A stretch of 64,000 nt of DNA from contig NZ_VIVK01000001.1 in assembly GCF_007828865.1 (NCBI RefSeq), positions 1,984,001 through 2,048,000 of the forward strand, given 5' to 3'. The notes under the pieces are model-generated. The model was not told the DNA's origin, did not search any database, and was given only the letters and a program-made list of their open reading frames with translations. A program made the position numbers and the translations under genes. Each line of letters begins with the position of its first letter. The stretch's first letter is position 1. This document shows positions 51,297-59,066 of the stretch, piece after piece. The stretch comes from Kribbella amoyensis. Its GTDB lineage: Bacteria > Actinomycetota > Actinomycetes > Propionibacteriales > Kribbellaceae.

Positions 51297-52865
51297 ATGG
51301 CCCACCGTCCGCCACCCTCCCAACCTCCCCTGCCGCCGGGACTCGGCCGCAGGTCGTTCCTCCAGCTCAGCGGCCTGACCGCGGCCACCGTGGCCCTCGG
51401 CGTCGCGGCACCCGCCAGTGCCGACGCGAGCCCGCGCCGCGCCGTACCGTCCGGTGCGTTCGCTCTCGGCGTCGCGTCCGGTGACCCGACCACCGAGGGC
51501 TTCGTCCTGTGGACCCGCCTCGCGCCCGAGCCGCTCGCGCTCGACGGACACGGCGGGATGCCACGCGAGGACGTCCCGGTGCAGTGGGAGGTCGCCGAGG
51601 ACGAGCGGTTCGCCAAGGTCGTGAAGACCGGCACCGCGATCGCCTCGGCCGATCTCGGCCACTCCGTCCACCCCGAGGTCCGCGGGCTCGCCGCGGGTCG
51701 CGAGTACTTCTACCGCTTCCGCGTCGGCAAAGAGGTCAGCCCGGCCGGCCGGTCGAAGACGCTCCCGGCCGGCGCGGCCTCGCGGTTCACGTTCGCGCTC
51801 GCGTCCTGCCAGGCCTGGTACCACGGGCACTTCGCCGCGTACCGCGATCTCGCCCAGCGCGAGGTGGACGCGGTGTTCTTCCTCGGCGACTACATCTACG
51901 AGTACGGCATCGTTGCTGGGGGCAACCTCTGGCGCCAGGGGGTCGAGGTCGGGCCGGAGCACGGTGTGGAGATCGAGACGCTGGAGCAGTACCGGCTTCG
52001 GTACGCCCTCTTCAAGACGGACCCGCAGCTGCAGGCCGCCCACGCGTCGGCGCCATGGCTGCACACGTGGGACGACCACGAGGTGCAGAACAACTACGGC
52101 TCGGACAACTCGCTTTACGGCATCCCGCCGGAGCTGTTCGTGCATCGTCGCGCCGTGGCGTACCGCGCGTTCTACGAGAACCTCCCGCTCTCGCTGAACA
52201 GCCTGCCGCAGGGCCCGGACACCCAGGTGTACCGGCGGTTCGACGTCGGCACCCTGGCCCGGCTCAACTTGCTCGACACCCGCCAGCACCGCGACCCGGT
52301 GCCGGTCGACGCCGCCGACCAGAACTCCGAGCAACGCACGATCATGGGCCCGACCCAGGAGCAGTGGCTGTACGACGGCCTGACCGGCTCCCCGGCAACG
52401 TGGAACCTGATCGCCAACGGCGTCGTGGTCAGCGCGGTCAGCAACGACCGGATCGAGCAATGGGACGGCTATCCCGCGAACCGGCGCCGCCTGGTCACCG
52501 CGTTGCAGGACACCAGCAACCCGGTCGTGCTGACCGGCGACATCCACCGTCACGTGGCGTCCGAGCTGAAGGCGGATTTCGCCGATCCGTCCTCGCGGAC
52601 CGTCGGGGTCGAGCTGGTCTGCTCGTCGATCGGGTCCGACGGCGACGGCGCGGACACCGACAAGTACGCGCAGGACTGGCTCCGCCACCCGTACGTGAAG
52701 CTGTACAACGCGCGCCGCGGCTACGTGCACGCCACCCTGACCCCGACCGAGATGGTGTCGGAGTTCGTCGCGTTCCCGTACGTCGAGGCCGACGCGAACG
52801 CCCAGCCGAAGACCGTGGCCCGGTTCCGTACCCCCGCCGGCGCACCCCGACTGGAGGCCCTCTGA
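51297..52865 (+). CDS. Tat-exported PhoD-type alkaline phosphatase (first copy)
   Basis: The protein is about 522 aa from ATG 51297. The Tat signal is LGRRSFLQLSGLTAATVALG. PhoD features follow: FALGVASGDPTTEGFVLWTR, ASCQAWYHGHF, FFLGDYIYEYG, HTWDDHEVQNNYG and VVLTGDIHRHVASE. These contain the residues for iron/calcium binding. It cleaves phosphodiester or phosphomonoester bonds outside the cell. Phosphate-starvation control is likely, but no Pho box was identified. The next gene starts at its stop codon (TGATG). Confidence 0.93.
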   Translation: MAHRPPPSQPPLPPGLGRRSFLQLSGLTAATVALGVAAPASADASPRRAVPSGAFALGVASGDPTTEGFVLWTRLAPEPLALDGHGGMPREDVPVQWEVAEDERFAKVVKTGTAIASADLGHSVHPEVRGLAAGREYFYRFRVGKEVSPAGRSKTLPAGAASRFTFALASCQAWYHGHFAAYRDLAQREVDAVFFLGDYIYEYGIVAGGNLWRQGVEVGPEHGVEIETLEQYRLRYALFKTDPQLQAAHASAPWLHTWDDHEVQNNYGSDNSLYGIPPELFVHRRAVAYRAFYENLPLSLNSLPQGPDTQVYRRFDVGTLARLNLLDTRQHRDPVPVDAADQNSEQRTIMGPTQEQWLYDGLTGSPATWNLIANGVVVSAVSNDRIEQWDGYPANRRRLVTALQDTSNPVVLTGDIHRHVASELKADFADPSSRTVGVELVCSSIGSDGDGADTDKYAQDWLRHPYVKLYNARRGYVHATLTPTEMVSEFVAFPYVEADANAQPKTVARFRTPAGAPRLEAL

Positions 52866-53689
52866 TGCCCCCGACCCCACCGATCACCGGCCTGCGCGGC
52901 TCCGGCCAGATCGGCACCACCACGCTGGACTGGACCCCGGTGCCCTGGGCAACGGTCGTCGACCACTACGCGGTGTACTGCGCGGCGCCGAACGCGGGCT
53001 GGTCGCTGATCGGCAAGACGGTGTACCCGCACTTCGTCCACCGCGGACTCGGTTTCGCCGGCGTGACCAGGTCGTACCGGGTCGTCACCGTCGACGCGGC
53101 CGGGAACACCTCGAAGCCGTCGGCCACGATCAAGGCGGCGAACCAGACCTCGGTCACCGTCTCGGGCCGCCCGATCGCGCGGGTCGGCCAGTACGACGGC
53201 AAGGGATCCGAGTTCGCCCTCTCGCCGGACCAGAGCTCGCAGTACCCGGCGAAGTTCCCGAACGACGTGGACTACACCTACGGGACGTCGGTCCCGGCGA
53301 CGCACTGGAGCTACCTGCAGCCGGGCCCGTCGGACAAGTGGGCGGGCTCCAAGAACCACCGGGTCCGGTTCCGGTTCGACCTGGCCGCGGTCCCCGCCAA
53401 GGACCTCGACCTGGCGCTCTGGTTGATCGACAGCCACGCCACGATCCCCGGGTCCGCGATCCTGTCGGTGAACGGCACCCAGGTGGAGCGGATCACCTTC
53501 GCCAACGGCGCCACCAAGGGCTCGCTGATCGCCGACTCGACGTACCCGGGGTCGCCGTTGAAACCGTCGTACGTCGAGCGCCCGTTGCCGCGGAACCTCT
53601 TCGAACCCGGCCAGAACGTGGTCGAGCTGCTGAAGGACCAGGGCTCCTGGATCGCGTTCGACGCGTTCGGCGTGTACGGCCGGCCCTGA
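52865..53689 (+). CDS. FN3-like plus carbohydrate-binding (rhamnogalacturonan-lyase-type) domain protein
   Basis: The protein has 274 aa. An FN3-like part is at ~6-95 (VDHYAVYCAAPNAGWSLIG, YRVVTVDAAGNTSKPSA). The C-terminal ~165 residues follow the plan of the third domain of PL4 lyases: RVGQYDGKGSEFALSPDQ, DYTYGTSVPATHWSY, FRFDLAAVPAKDLDLALWL, ILSVNGTQVERI and AFGVYGRP at the end. It starts in TGATG overlap with the phosphatase gene. There is no signal peptide, which is odd for such a domain next to an exported enzyme. Probable substrate-targeting partner (inference). Confidence 0.78.
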   Translation: MPPTPPITGLRGSGQIGTTTLDWTPVPWATVVDHYAVYCAAPNAGWSLIGKTVYPHFVHRGLGFAGVTRSYRVVTVDAAGNTSKPSATIKAANQTSVTVSGRPIARVGQYDGKGSEFALSPDQSSQYPAKFPNDVDYTYGTSVPATHWSYLQPGPSDKWAGSKNHRVRFRFDLAAVPAKDLDLALWLIDSHATIPGSAILSVNGTQVERITFANGATKGSLIADSTYPGSPLKPSYVERPLPRNLFEPGQNVVELLKDQGSWIAFDAFGVYGRP

Positions 53690-53695
53690 CCGGGT

Positions 53696-53731
53696 CCGTG
53701 CCCGCCTCCACTGCACGGACGGCGGGCACGG
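53696..53731. terminator. Hairpin terminator between convergent genes
   Basis: CCGTGCCCGCC (53696-53706) pairs with GGCGGGCACGG (53721-53731), an 11-bp stem with 14-nt loop. It lies 7 nt after the FN3/CBM-like gene and 10 nt before the end of dhaK. Confidence 0.8.
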
Positions 53732-53740
53732 GCCCCCGGG

Positions 53741-54736
53741 TCAGAACACCCGGATCGCGATCTCGGCCGGCTCCCGCAGCAGGCTCTCGATCTCGTCGTC
53801 CAGCCGGACCAGCGTGATCGACGCGCCGGCCATGTCGAGCGAGGTGCAGTACTCGCCGACGTAGCTGCGGGCGATCGTGATGCCCTTGCTGTCCAGCTGT
53901 TTGTGGGCGTACCCGTAGATCAGGTACAGCTCGCTGATCGGCGTTCCGCCGAGCCCGTTGACCATCAGCGCGACCCGGTCGCCGGACTGGAACGGCAGGT
54001 CGTCCACGACCGCGGTGAGCAGTTCGTCGACGATCTGGTTGGCCGGCATCAGCTTCTCGCGTTTGCGGCCCGGCTCACCGTGGATCCCGACGCCCATCTC
54101 GATCTCGTCGGCCGGCAGGTCGAACAACGGCGAGCCCTTGGCCGGCGGCGTACACGCGGTGAGCGCCATCCCCATCGTCCGGGTGACGCTGTTGACCTTC
54201 TCGCCGATCCGGGCCACCTCGTCCAGGTCCGCCCCGCGCTCCGCGGCCGCGCCGACCGCCTTCATCACGAAGAAGTTGCCCGCGACCCCGCGCCGGCCGA
54301 CCGTGTACGTCGAGTCCTGGACGGCCACGTCGTCGTTGATGAACAAGGTCTTCACCGTGATGTCCTCGGCCTCGGCGAGCTCCTGCGCCATCTCGAACGC
54401 CATCCGGTCACCGGTGTAGTTGTTCACCAGCAGCAGTACGCCCTTCGGCGACGAGACCAGCTTGACCGTCTCGTACACGTAGTCCGTCGGCGGAGCGGCG
54501 AACACGTCGCCCGGACAGGCGGCGTCCAGCATGCCCTTGCCGACCGTCATCACGTGGGCGGGCTCGTGGCCGGAGCCGGAGCCCTGCACGATCGAGACCT
54601 TGTTCGGGTCGGGCGCGTCGGCCCGCATGATCAGGTTGTACTCGGGCACGTACCTCAGCGTCGTCGGGTTGGCGAGGGCGAGCCCCTCCAGCATCTCCGC
54701 GACGAAGTTCTTCGGGTCGTTGACGAATTTCTTCAC
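53741..54736 (-). CDS. dhaK: Dihydroxyacetone kinase subunit DhaK
   Basis: The 331-aa protein has the substrate-binding His219 in MGVGIHGEPG, which forms a hemiaminal with the ketone, and the GSGSGHEPAH loop (52-61). DhaK binds dihydroxyacetone or a related ketose; DhaL supplies phosphoryl transfer. It is the last gene of the four-gene set fba-like, HAD, dhaL, dhaK. No DhaM is present, so ATP may serve as donor, as in ketotetrose kinases. The natural substrate may be a ketose other than dihydroxyacetone. Confidence 0.93.
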   Translation of the reverse strand: MKKFVNDPKNFVAEMLEGLALANPTTLRYVPEYNLIMRADAPDPNKVSIVQGSGSGHEPAHVMTVGKGMLDAACPGDVFAAPPTDYVYETVKLVSSPKGVLLLVNNYTGDRMAFEMAQELAEAEDITVKTLFINDDVAVQDSTYTVGRRGVAGNFFVMKAVGAAAERGADLDEVARIGEKVNSVTRTMGMALTACTPPAKGSPLFDLPADEIEMGVGIHGEPGRKREKLMPANQIVDELLTAVVDDLPFQSGDRVALMVNGLGGTPISELYLIYGYAHKQLDSKGITIARSYVGEYCTSLDMAGASITLVRLDDEIESLLREPAEIAIRVF

Positions 54737-54779
54737 GGGTCGCTCCTTGCTCTCGTGGGTGCGGGAAGATCGGGGCGGT

Positions 54780-55421
54780 TCAGGACGGCCACTCGGCCGC
54801 CACCCGTTCGGCCATCACGGCGATGCCGACGGCACCGGCGTCGGGTGAGCCGATGCTCCGTTCGCCGGTGTAACTCGCCCGGCCGCGCATCGCCTGCAGC
54901 GTGGCCGTGGCGTCGGCGGCGGTCCGGGCCGTCTCGGCCGCGACCTTGGCGACCTCGGGACCACTCGTACCGGTGCCGCTGTCCAGCCGCTGCTCGACCG
55001 CGTCGGTCAGCGGGACCAGCGCGTCGAGCAGGGTCTTGTCGCCGACGTCGGACTTGCCGCGCACCTTGATGCCCTCGGCAGCGGCCCGCAACATCGCGAC
55101 CACGTCGTCACCGGTCAGGTCCTGCTTGCCCTTCACGGCGGACGCGGCCCGCAGGAAGGCCGTCCCCCACAACGGTCCGGACGTGCCGCCGATCCGCTTG
55201 GAGATCACCAGCGCGACCTTCTGCAGGAACGTGCCCGCGTCGGACCGGTCGAACGTGTCCCACTCGGCCAGCACGATCTCGAAGCCACGCGCCAGCGAGT
55301 AGCCGAAGTCGCCGTCGCCGACGACCGCGTCCAGGTCCCCGAACGCCTTCTCGTTGTCGACGGCGGTCTGGGCCATCGTCCGGACGACGAACTCCAGGTC
55401 GGCGAAGCTCTGCGTTGCCAT
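54780..55421 (-). CDS. dhaL: Dihydroxyacetone kinase subunit DhaL
   Basis: The protein is about 213 aa from ATG 55421, 6 nt after GGGGGAG. The nucleotide/Mg site is LDAVVGDGDFGYSLARGF (Asp31, Asp36, Asp38). The GGTSGPLWGTAFLRAA segment matches the ADP/ATP-binding region. It pairs with DhaK 43 nt downstream. In PTS-type systems DhaL holds ADP and DhaM phosphorylates it; without DhaM the subunit must exchange ATP. The operon setting suggests a sugar-type substrate. Confidence 0.93.
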   Translation of the reverse strand: MATQSFADLEFVVRTMAQTAVDNEKAFGDLDAVVGDGDFGYSLARGFEIVLAEWDTFDRSDAGTFLQKVALVISKRIGGTSGPLWGTAFLRAASAVKGKQDLTGDDVVAMLRAAAEGIKVRGKSDVGDKTLLDALVPLTDAVEQRLDSGTGTSGPEVAKVAAETARTAADATATLQAMRGRASYTGERSIGSPDAGAVGIAVMAERVAAEWPS

Positions 55422-55446
55422 GGTCATCTCCCCCGAAGGTGGCTGG

Positions 55447-56238
55447 TCAGGCCGGACTGCCGGCCGTACTGAGCAGGGCGTCCAGATCGGCGAGCCGGAC
55501 GAACGGCCGGGGCGCGAGGCCGAACGGGTCGGCGATCACCTCGGTGTCCGTGCCGGGGTCGCCCAGCGACGACACGACCAGCGCGGCGTCGGTGAAGTCC
55601 TCGTCCCGGGTGTAGCCGCTGACCGTGACGGCGCAGGTCAGCCCGGCGGCCCGGGCCGCGAGCAGGCCGTTGCTGCTGTCCTCGATCACGATGGTCCGAT
55701 CCCGATCGGCGTGCAGACCGGCCACGGCCAGCTCGTAGATGTCGGGCGCGGGCTTCTTGTGCTGGACCACGTCCCCGGCGTACACCCCGAACCGCTGGGC
55801 GAGGTCTGCGCCGGCCGCGCGTTCCAGCACGCTGCGGACCGACTCCTCGGCGGACGTGGACGCGACGGCGAGGATCCAGCCGGCCGCGGCGGCCTCCTCG
55901 ATGATGCGGTGGATCCCGGGCCGTGGTGGGATCGCTCCGCTGGCGATGATCCCGACGTAGATCTCGGTCTTGCGCCGGTGCCACCGCGCGACCACCTCGC
56001 CCAGCGCCTCCGCGCCGGTCGGCAGGCCCGCCTCCTCGACGAAGTCAGGCGTCAGCAGCGACCGCATCCGCTCCTTGCCGCCGCCGATCCTGACCTTCTC
56101 GCCGTACTCCTCCTCGGACCACCGCACCGGCAGCCCGAACTCCTGGAAGGTCTGGTTGAACGCCGGCAGGTGGCCGAACCGCTCGGTGTCGGCGAGCACC
56201 CCGTCGCAGTCGAAGATCACCGCGGGCACGCGCCTCAC
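55447..56238 (-). CDS. HAD-superfamily phosphatase/phosphomutase
   Basis: The protein is about 263 aa. It starts with a GTG at 56238 that overlaps the aldolase stop (GTGA), or at 56229. VIFDCDGVLADTE gives the nucleophile Asp and acid/base Asp. LAVASTSAEESVRSVLE and KKPAPDIYELAV are HAD motifs II and III, and IVIEDSSNGLLAARAAG is motif IV. The family resembles beta-phosphoglucomutase/sugar phosphatases. It lies between the aldolase and dhaL genes, so it likely acts on a pathway sugar phosphate. Confidence 0.88.
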   Translation of the reverse strand: MRRVPAVIFDCDGVLADTERFGHLPAFNQTFQEFGLPVRWSEEEYGEKVRIGGGKERMRSLLTPDFVEEAGLPTGAEALGEVVARWHRRKTEIYVGIIASGAIPPRPGIHRIIEEAAAAGWILAVASTSAEESVRSVLERAAGADLAQRFGVYAGDVVQHKKPAPDIYELAVAGLHADRDRTIVIEDSSNGLLAARAAGLTCAVTVSGYTRDEDFTDAALVVSSLGDPGTDTEVIADPFGLAPRPFVRLADLDALLSTAGSPA

Positions 56239-57095
56239 CCGGCCCGTCCGGCGCTGCCGAACTGCGTCATCAGCGCGCTCGTCAGCTCCATCACGTCGGC
56301 CCGGACCGCGCGGAACAGCGACGGCGGGTCCCACTTGTCCTTCTCCGCGGTCGCGCGCAGGAAGTCGAGGTTCGATTTCATGTACGTCTCCTTGAGCGCG
56401 GTGGAGATGTTCACCTTGGCGCACCCGCGTGCGATCAGATCCTGGAACTGCGCGTCCGACAAGCCGCTACCACCGTGCAGCGCGATCGGTACCGGGTGCG
56501 CCGCGACGATGTCGGACACGCGCTGGGCGTCCAGGACAGGCGCCTTCTTGTACGACCCGTGCGCGTTGCCGATCGACGGGGCGAACACGTCCACGCCGGT
56601 GACGTCGAGGAAGTCCAGCGACGCCTCCAAGCTGAGCCGCTGCGCCTCTTCGTCGGACCCGTGGTCGTCCTCGACGCCGGTGATCGCCTCGATCTCGCCC
56701 TCCACGTGGGCGCCGTGCCGGCGGGCCTCGGCGACCACCTCGACGGTCTGCCGGGTGTTCTCCGCCAGCGGCATGCTGGACGCGTCGAAGAGCACCGAGT
56801 TCCAGCCGCGGTCCAGGCACTCGGTGATCACGGCGCGCTCGGGACAGTGGTCCAGGTGCAGCGTCACCGGGACGTCGATGTCGTTGGTCATCGCGATCCA
56901 CATCGCGTACAGAACGTCACTGCCGATCGACCTCACGGTCTTCACCGACGTCTGCACGATCAGCGGCGAACGGCTCTCGACCGCGGCGGCGAGGACGCCT
57001 TCCAGGGTGAGGTCGTTGAGGATGTTGATGGCCGGGACGCCGTACCGGCGCGCGAACGCGTCGGACAGGATCTCCTGCAACGGAACGACTGGCAC
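56235..57095 (-). CDS. Class II ketose-bisphosphate aldolase (FbaA/GatY-like)
   Basis: The 286-aa zinc aldolase has TLHLDHCPERAVI (catalytic Asp82 and zinc-ligand His83), APSIGNAHGSYKK and LHGGSGLSDAQFQDLI. Family members cleave ketose-1,6-bisphosphates to DHAP and an aldehyde phosphate. The start appears to be a GTG at 57095. It is the first gene of the set with HAD, DhaL and DhaK: together these could handle a ketose that is phosphorylated, cut and dephosphorylated. The specific sugar is not known. Confidence 0.88.
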   Translation of the reverse strand: MPVVPLQEILSDAFARRYGVPAINILNDLTLEGVLAAAVESRSPLIVQTSVKTVRSIGSDVLYAMWIAMTNDIDVPVTLHLDHCPERAVITECLDRGWNSVLFDASSMPLAENTRQTVEVVAEARRHGAHVEGEIEAITGVEDDHGSDEEAQRLSLEASLDFLDVTGVDVFAPSIGNAHGSYKKAPVLDAQRVSDIVAAHPVPIALHGGSGLSDAQFQDLIARGCAKVNISTALKETYMKSNLDFLRATAEKDKWDPPSLFRAVRADVMELTSALMTQFGSAGRAG

Positions 57096-57167
57096 AGAGC
57101 TGACGCTAACCGCGAGAACGCCCTTGCTCAGGCGTGGAATCCCCCATTTCCTCGGTAGGGATTCCCC

Positions 57168-59009
57168 CTACCGAGGGGTCGCGCGCTGGACCGCGGACCG
57201 ATGCGCGAGCGCGGTCCGATTGGCCGATCCGGTCTTCCGCAGCACCGAGCCGACGTGCTTCTCGACGGTCTTCACCGAGATCCCCAGCAAGCTCGCGATC
57301 CGCTTGTCGGGCAGGCCGCGTTCGACCAGGCGGCGGACCTCGTGCTCGCGCTCGGTGAGCGCCTCGTCCAGCGATTCCGCCCGCGCTCCGACGAAGCGGT
57401 GCAGGACCTGCTCGGTGAGCGCGACGTCACCACGCGCCGCCGCGAGTACCGCCCGGGCCAGCGCTGGACCGTCCGCAGCCGATCCGACACAGCCGCGCGC
57501 ACCCGCCATCACCGCGGCCCGCAACAGGTCGTCCGCGGTGTCGTCGGCCAGCACCAGGATCGAGGTCCCCGGCCGGGCGGCGCGGATGTACGACGTCAGC
57601 CGTGCGCCGTCCAACTCGGGCATCTGCAGATCAAGGAGCACGACATCCGGTTCGAGCACGCGGACCGCGTCGACCACGGCACGCGCCTCACCGATCTCGC
57701 CGACCACCTGGATCTCCGGCTCCGCCCTGGCCAGCAAGCGAACCAGGCCGGCCCGGACGATCGGTCGTGGATGCACGACCAGGATCCGCCAGCTGTCCTC
57801 GCCGGACCGTCCACCGATCGCAGTGCGCTCGTACGGGACATGGGCGCGGACCCGTGTCCCCCAGCCCGGCGTCGACTCGATCTGCAGGTCCGCGCCGAGG
57901 TGCTTGGCCCGGGCCACGATCCCGGTCAGGCCGAGACCGGTCCGGGGACCGGTGGCCAACCGGGCCGGGTCGAAGCCGCAGCCGTTGTCCTCGACCACGA
58001 TCGTCAGATCCTCGGTGCCGTAGAGCACACCGACGCGAACCAGGCTGGCCTGCGCGTGCAGTACGACATTGGTCAGCGCTTCCTGGACGATCCGCAGCGC
58101 CTGCTGGCCGAGTTCGGGCGCCGGGTGTGGCCATTCACCGGTCACCACCAGGTCGGTGCGGATCCCGGTGGTGGAGCGGGCCCAGCCGAGCTCCATCGCC
58201 AGCGCGTCGTCCAGCGAGTGCGGTTCGAGCAACGCGGGACCCAGGCCGAGGACGGTCCGGCGGGTCTCGGCGAGCGCGTTGCCCGCGGTGGTCCGGGCCG
58301 CGGCGAGGTGGGCGGCCGTGGCCGGATCGAGGGCGCCGTCGACCGCGTCGATGTGCATCAGGATCGAGCCGAGGGCGCGGGCGACGGCGTCGTGCACGTC
58401 GCGGACCACGCGCTCGCGTTCGGCGCTCACGGCCAGCCGCCGGGTCCGGTCGTCGGCATCCGCGTGCAACCGGGCGTTCGTGATCGCGATCGCGGCGTGC
58501 TTGGCGAACAGGCCGAGCAGGCGCACGTCCTCGTCGCGGAACCGCAGCGCGGGATCGGTACTGAACACCACGCAGACCCCGATGATCCGGCCGGCCCACT
58601 CGATCGGTACACCGACGGTGGCGTGCAGGCGGTCGCGTTCACCCGGTGCGACGTGGCCGCCGCGGACCTCGGCGTAGCTGTCGAACACCATCGGCGCCCG
58701 GTTCGCGACGACCGCACCGGTGACGCCTTCGTCCAGCGGGAACGACCTGCCCTCCTGGCAGGACACCCCGAGGTCGGCTTCCTTGCGGTAGACCCCGGCC
58801 TGCTCGTCCACGCTGCAGATCGACCCGGCGCCACCGCCGAGCAGGCTGATCGCCCGGGTGAGAATGCGCCGCAACAGCGGCTGGAGGGTGAACTGCCCGG
58901 CCAGATCCTCGACGGCACCGGTCAGTGCGTCGATCTTGTCGTGCGGGTCGATCCGGACGCCCACGGTTCCGATGATAGGCGCACCAGGCCCGGCCTCGAC
59001 CGGCTTCAC
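57168..59009 (-). CDS. One-piece histidine kinase/response regulator with degenerate receiver
   Basis: The protein has 613 aa. A GAF domain lies at ~45-185. A HisKA_3 region follows with the phospho-His in VVRDVHDAVARALG (His206). The HATPase has VQEALTNVVLHA, VEDNGCGFDP and GLGLTGIVARAK. A receiver-like domain is at ~408-540 and a LuxR HTH ends the protein (LTEREHEVRRLVERGLPDKR). In the receiver, Asp460 (LLDLQMPELDG) is kept. The acidic pair is H413-P414, the Thr/Ser is Ala488 (VLVLADDT) and the Lys is Ser510. A GTG at 58964 is an alternative start. Input ligand unknown. Confidence 0.87.
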   Translation of the reverse strand: MKPVEAGPGAPIIGTVGVRIDPHDKIDALTGAVEDLAGQFTLQPLLRRILTRAISLLGGGAGSICSVDEQAGVYRKEADLGVSCQEGRSFPLDEGVTGAVVANRAPMVFDSYAEVRGGHVAPGERDRLHATVGVPIEWAGRIIGVCVVFSTDPALRFRDEDVRLLGLFAKHAAIAITNARLHADADDRTRRLAVSAERERVVRDVHDAVARALGSILMHIDAVDGALDPATAAHLAAARTTAGNALAETRRTVLGLGPALLEPHSLDDALAMELGWARSTTGIRTDLVVTGEWPHPAPELGQQALRIVQEALTNVVLHAQASLVRVGVLYGTEDLTIVVEDNGCGFDPARLATGPRTGLGLTGIVARAKHLGADLQIESTPGWGTRVRAHVPYERTAIGGRSGEDSWRILVVHPRPIVRAGLVRLLARAEPEIQVVGEIGEARAVVDAVRVLEPDVVLLDLQMPELDGARLTSYIRAARPGTSILVLADDTADDLLRAAVMAGARGCVGSAADGPALARAVLAAARGDVALTEQVLHRFVGARAESLDEALTEREHEVRRLVERGLPDKRIASLLGISVKTVEKHVGSVLRKTGSANRTALAHRSAVQRATPR

Positions 59010-59066
59010 CGGCCGTGACGGACCGGCTGCGAGCGGCCGCCGCCTCGCGACGACGGCCGCCGGCGA

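Noticed and set aside
57201..59018. Long plus-strand frame opposite the sensor kinase
   Set aside because: Composition typical of antisense high-GC frames and no motif; the minus strand has complete known domains.
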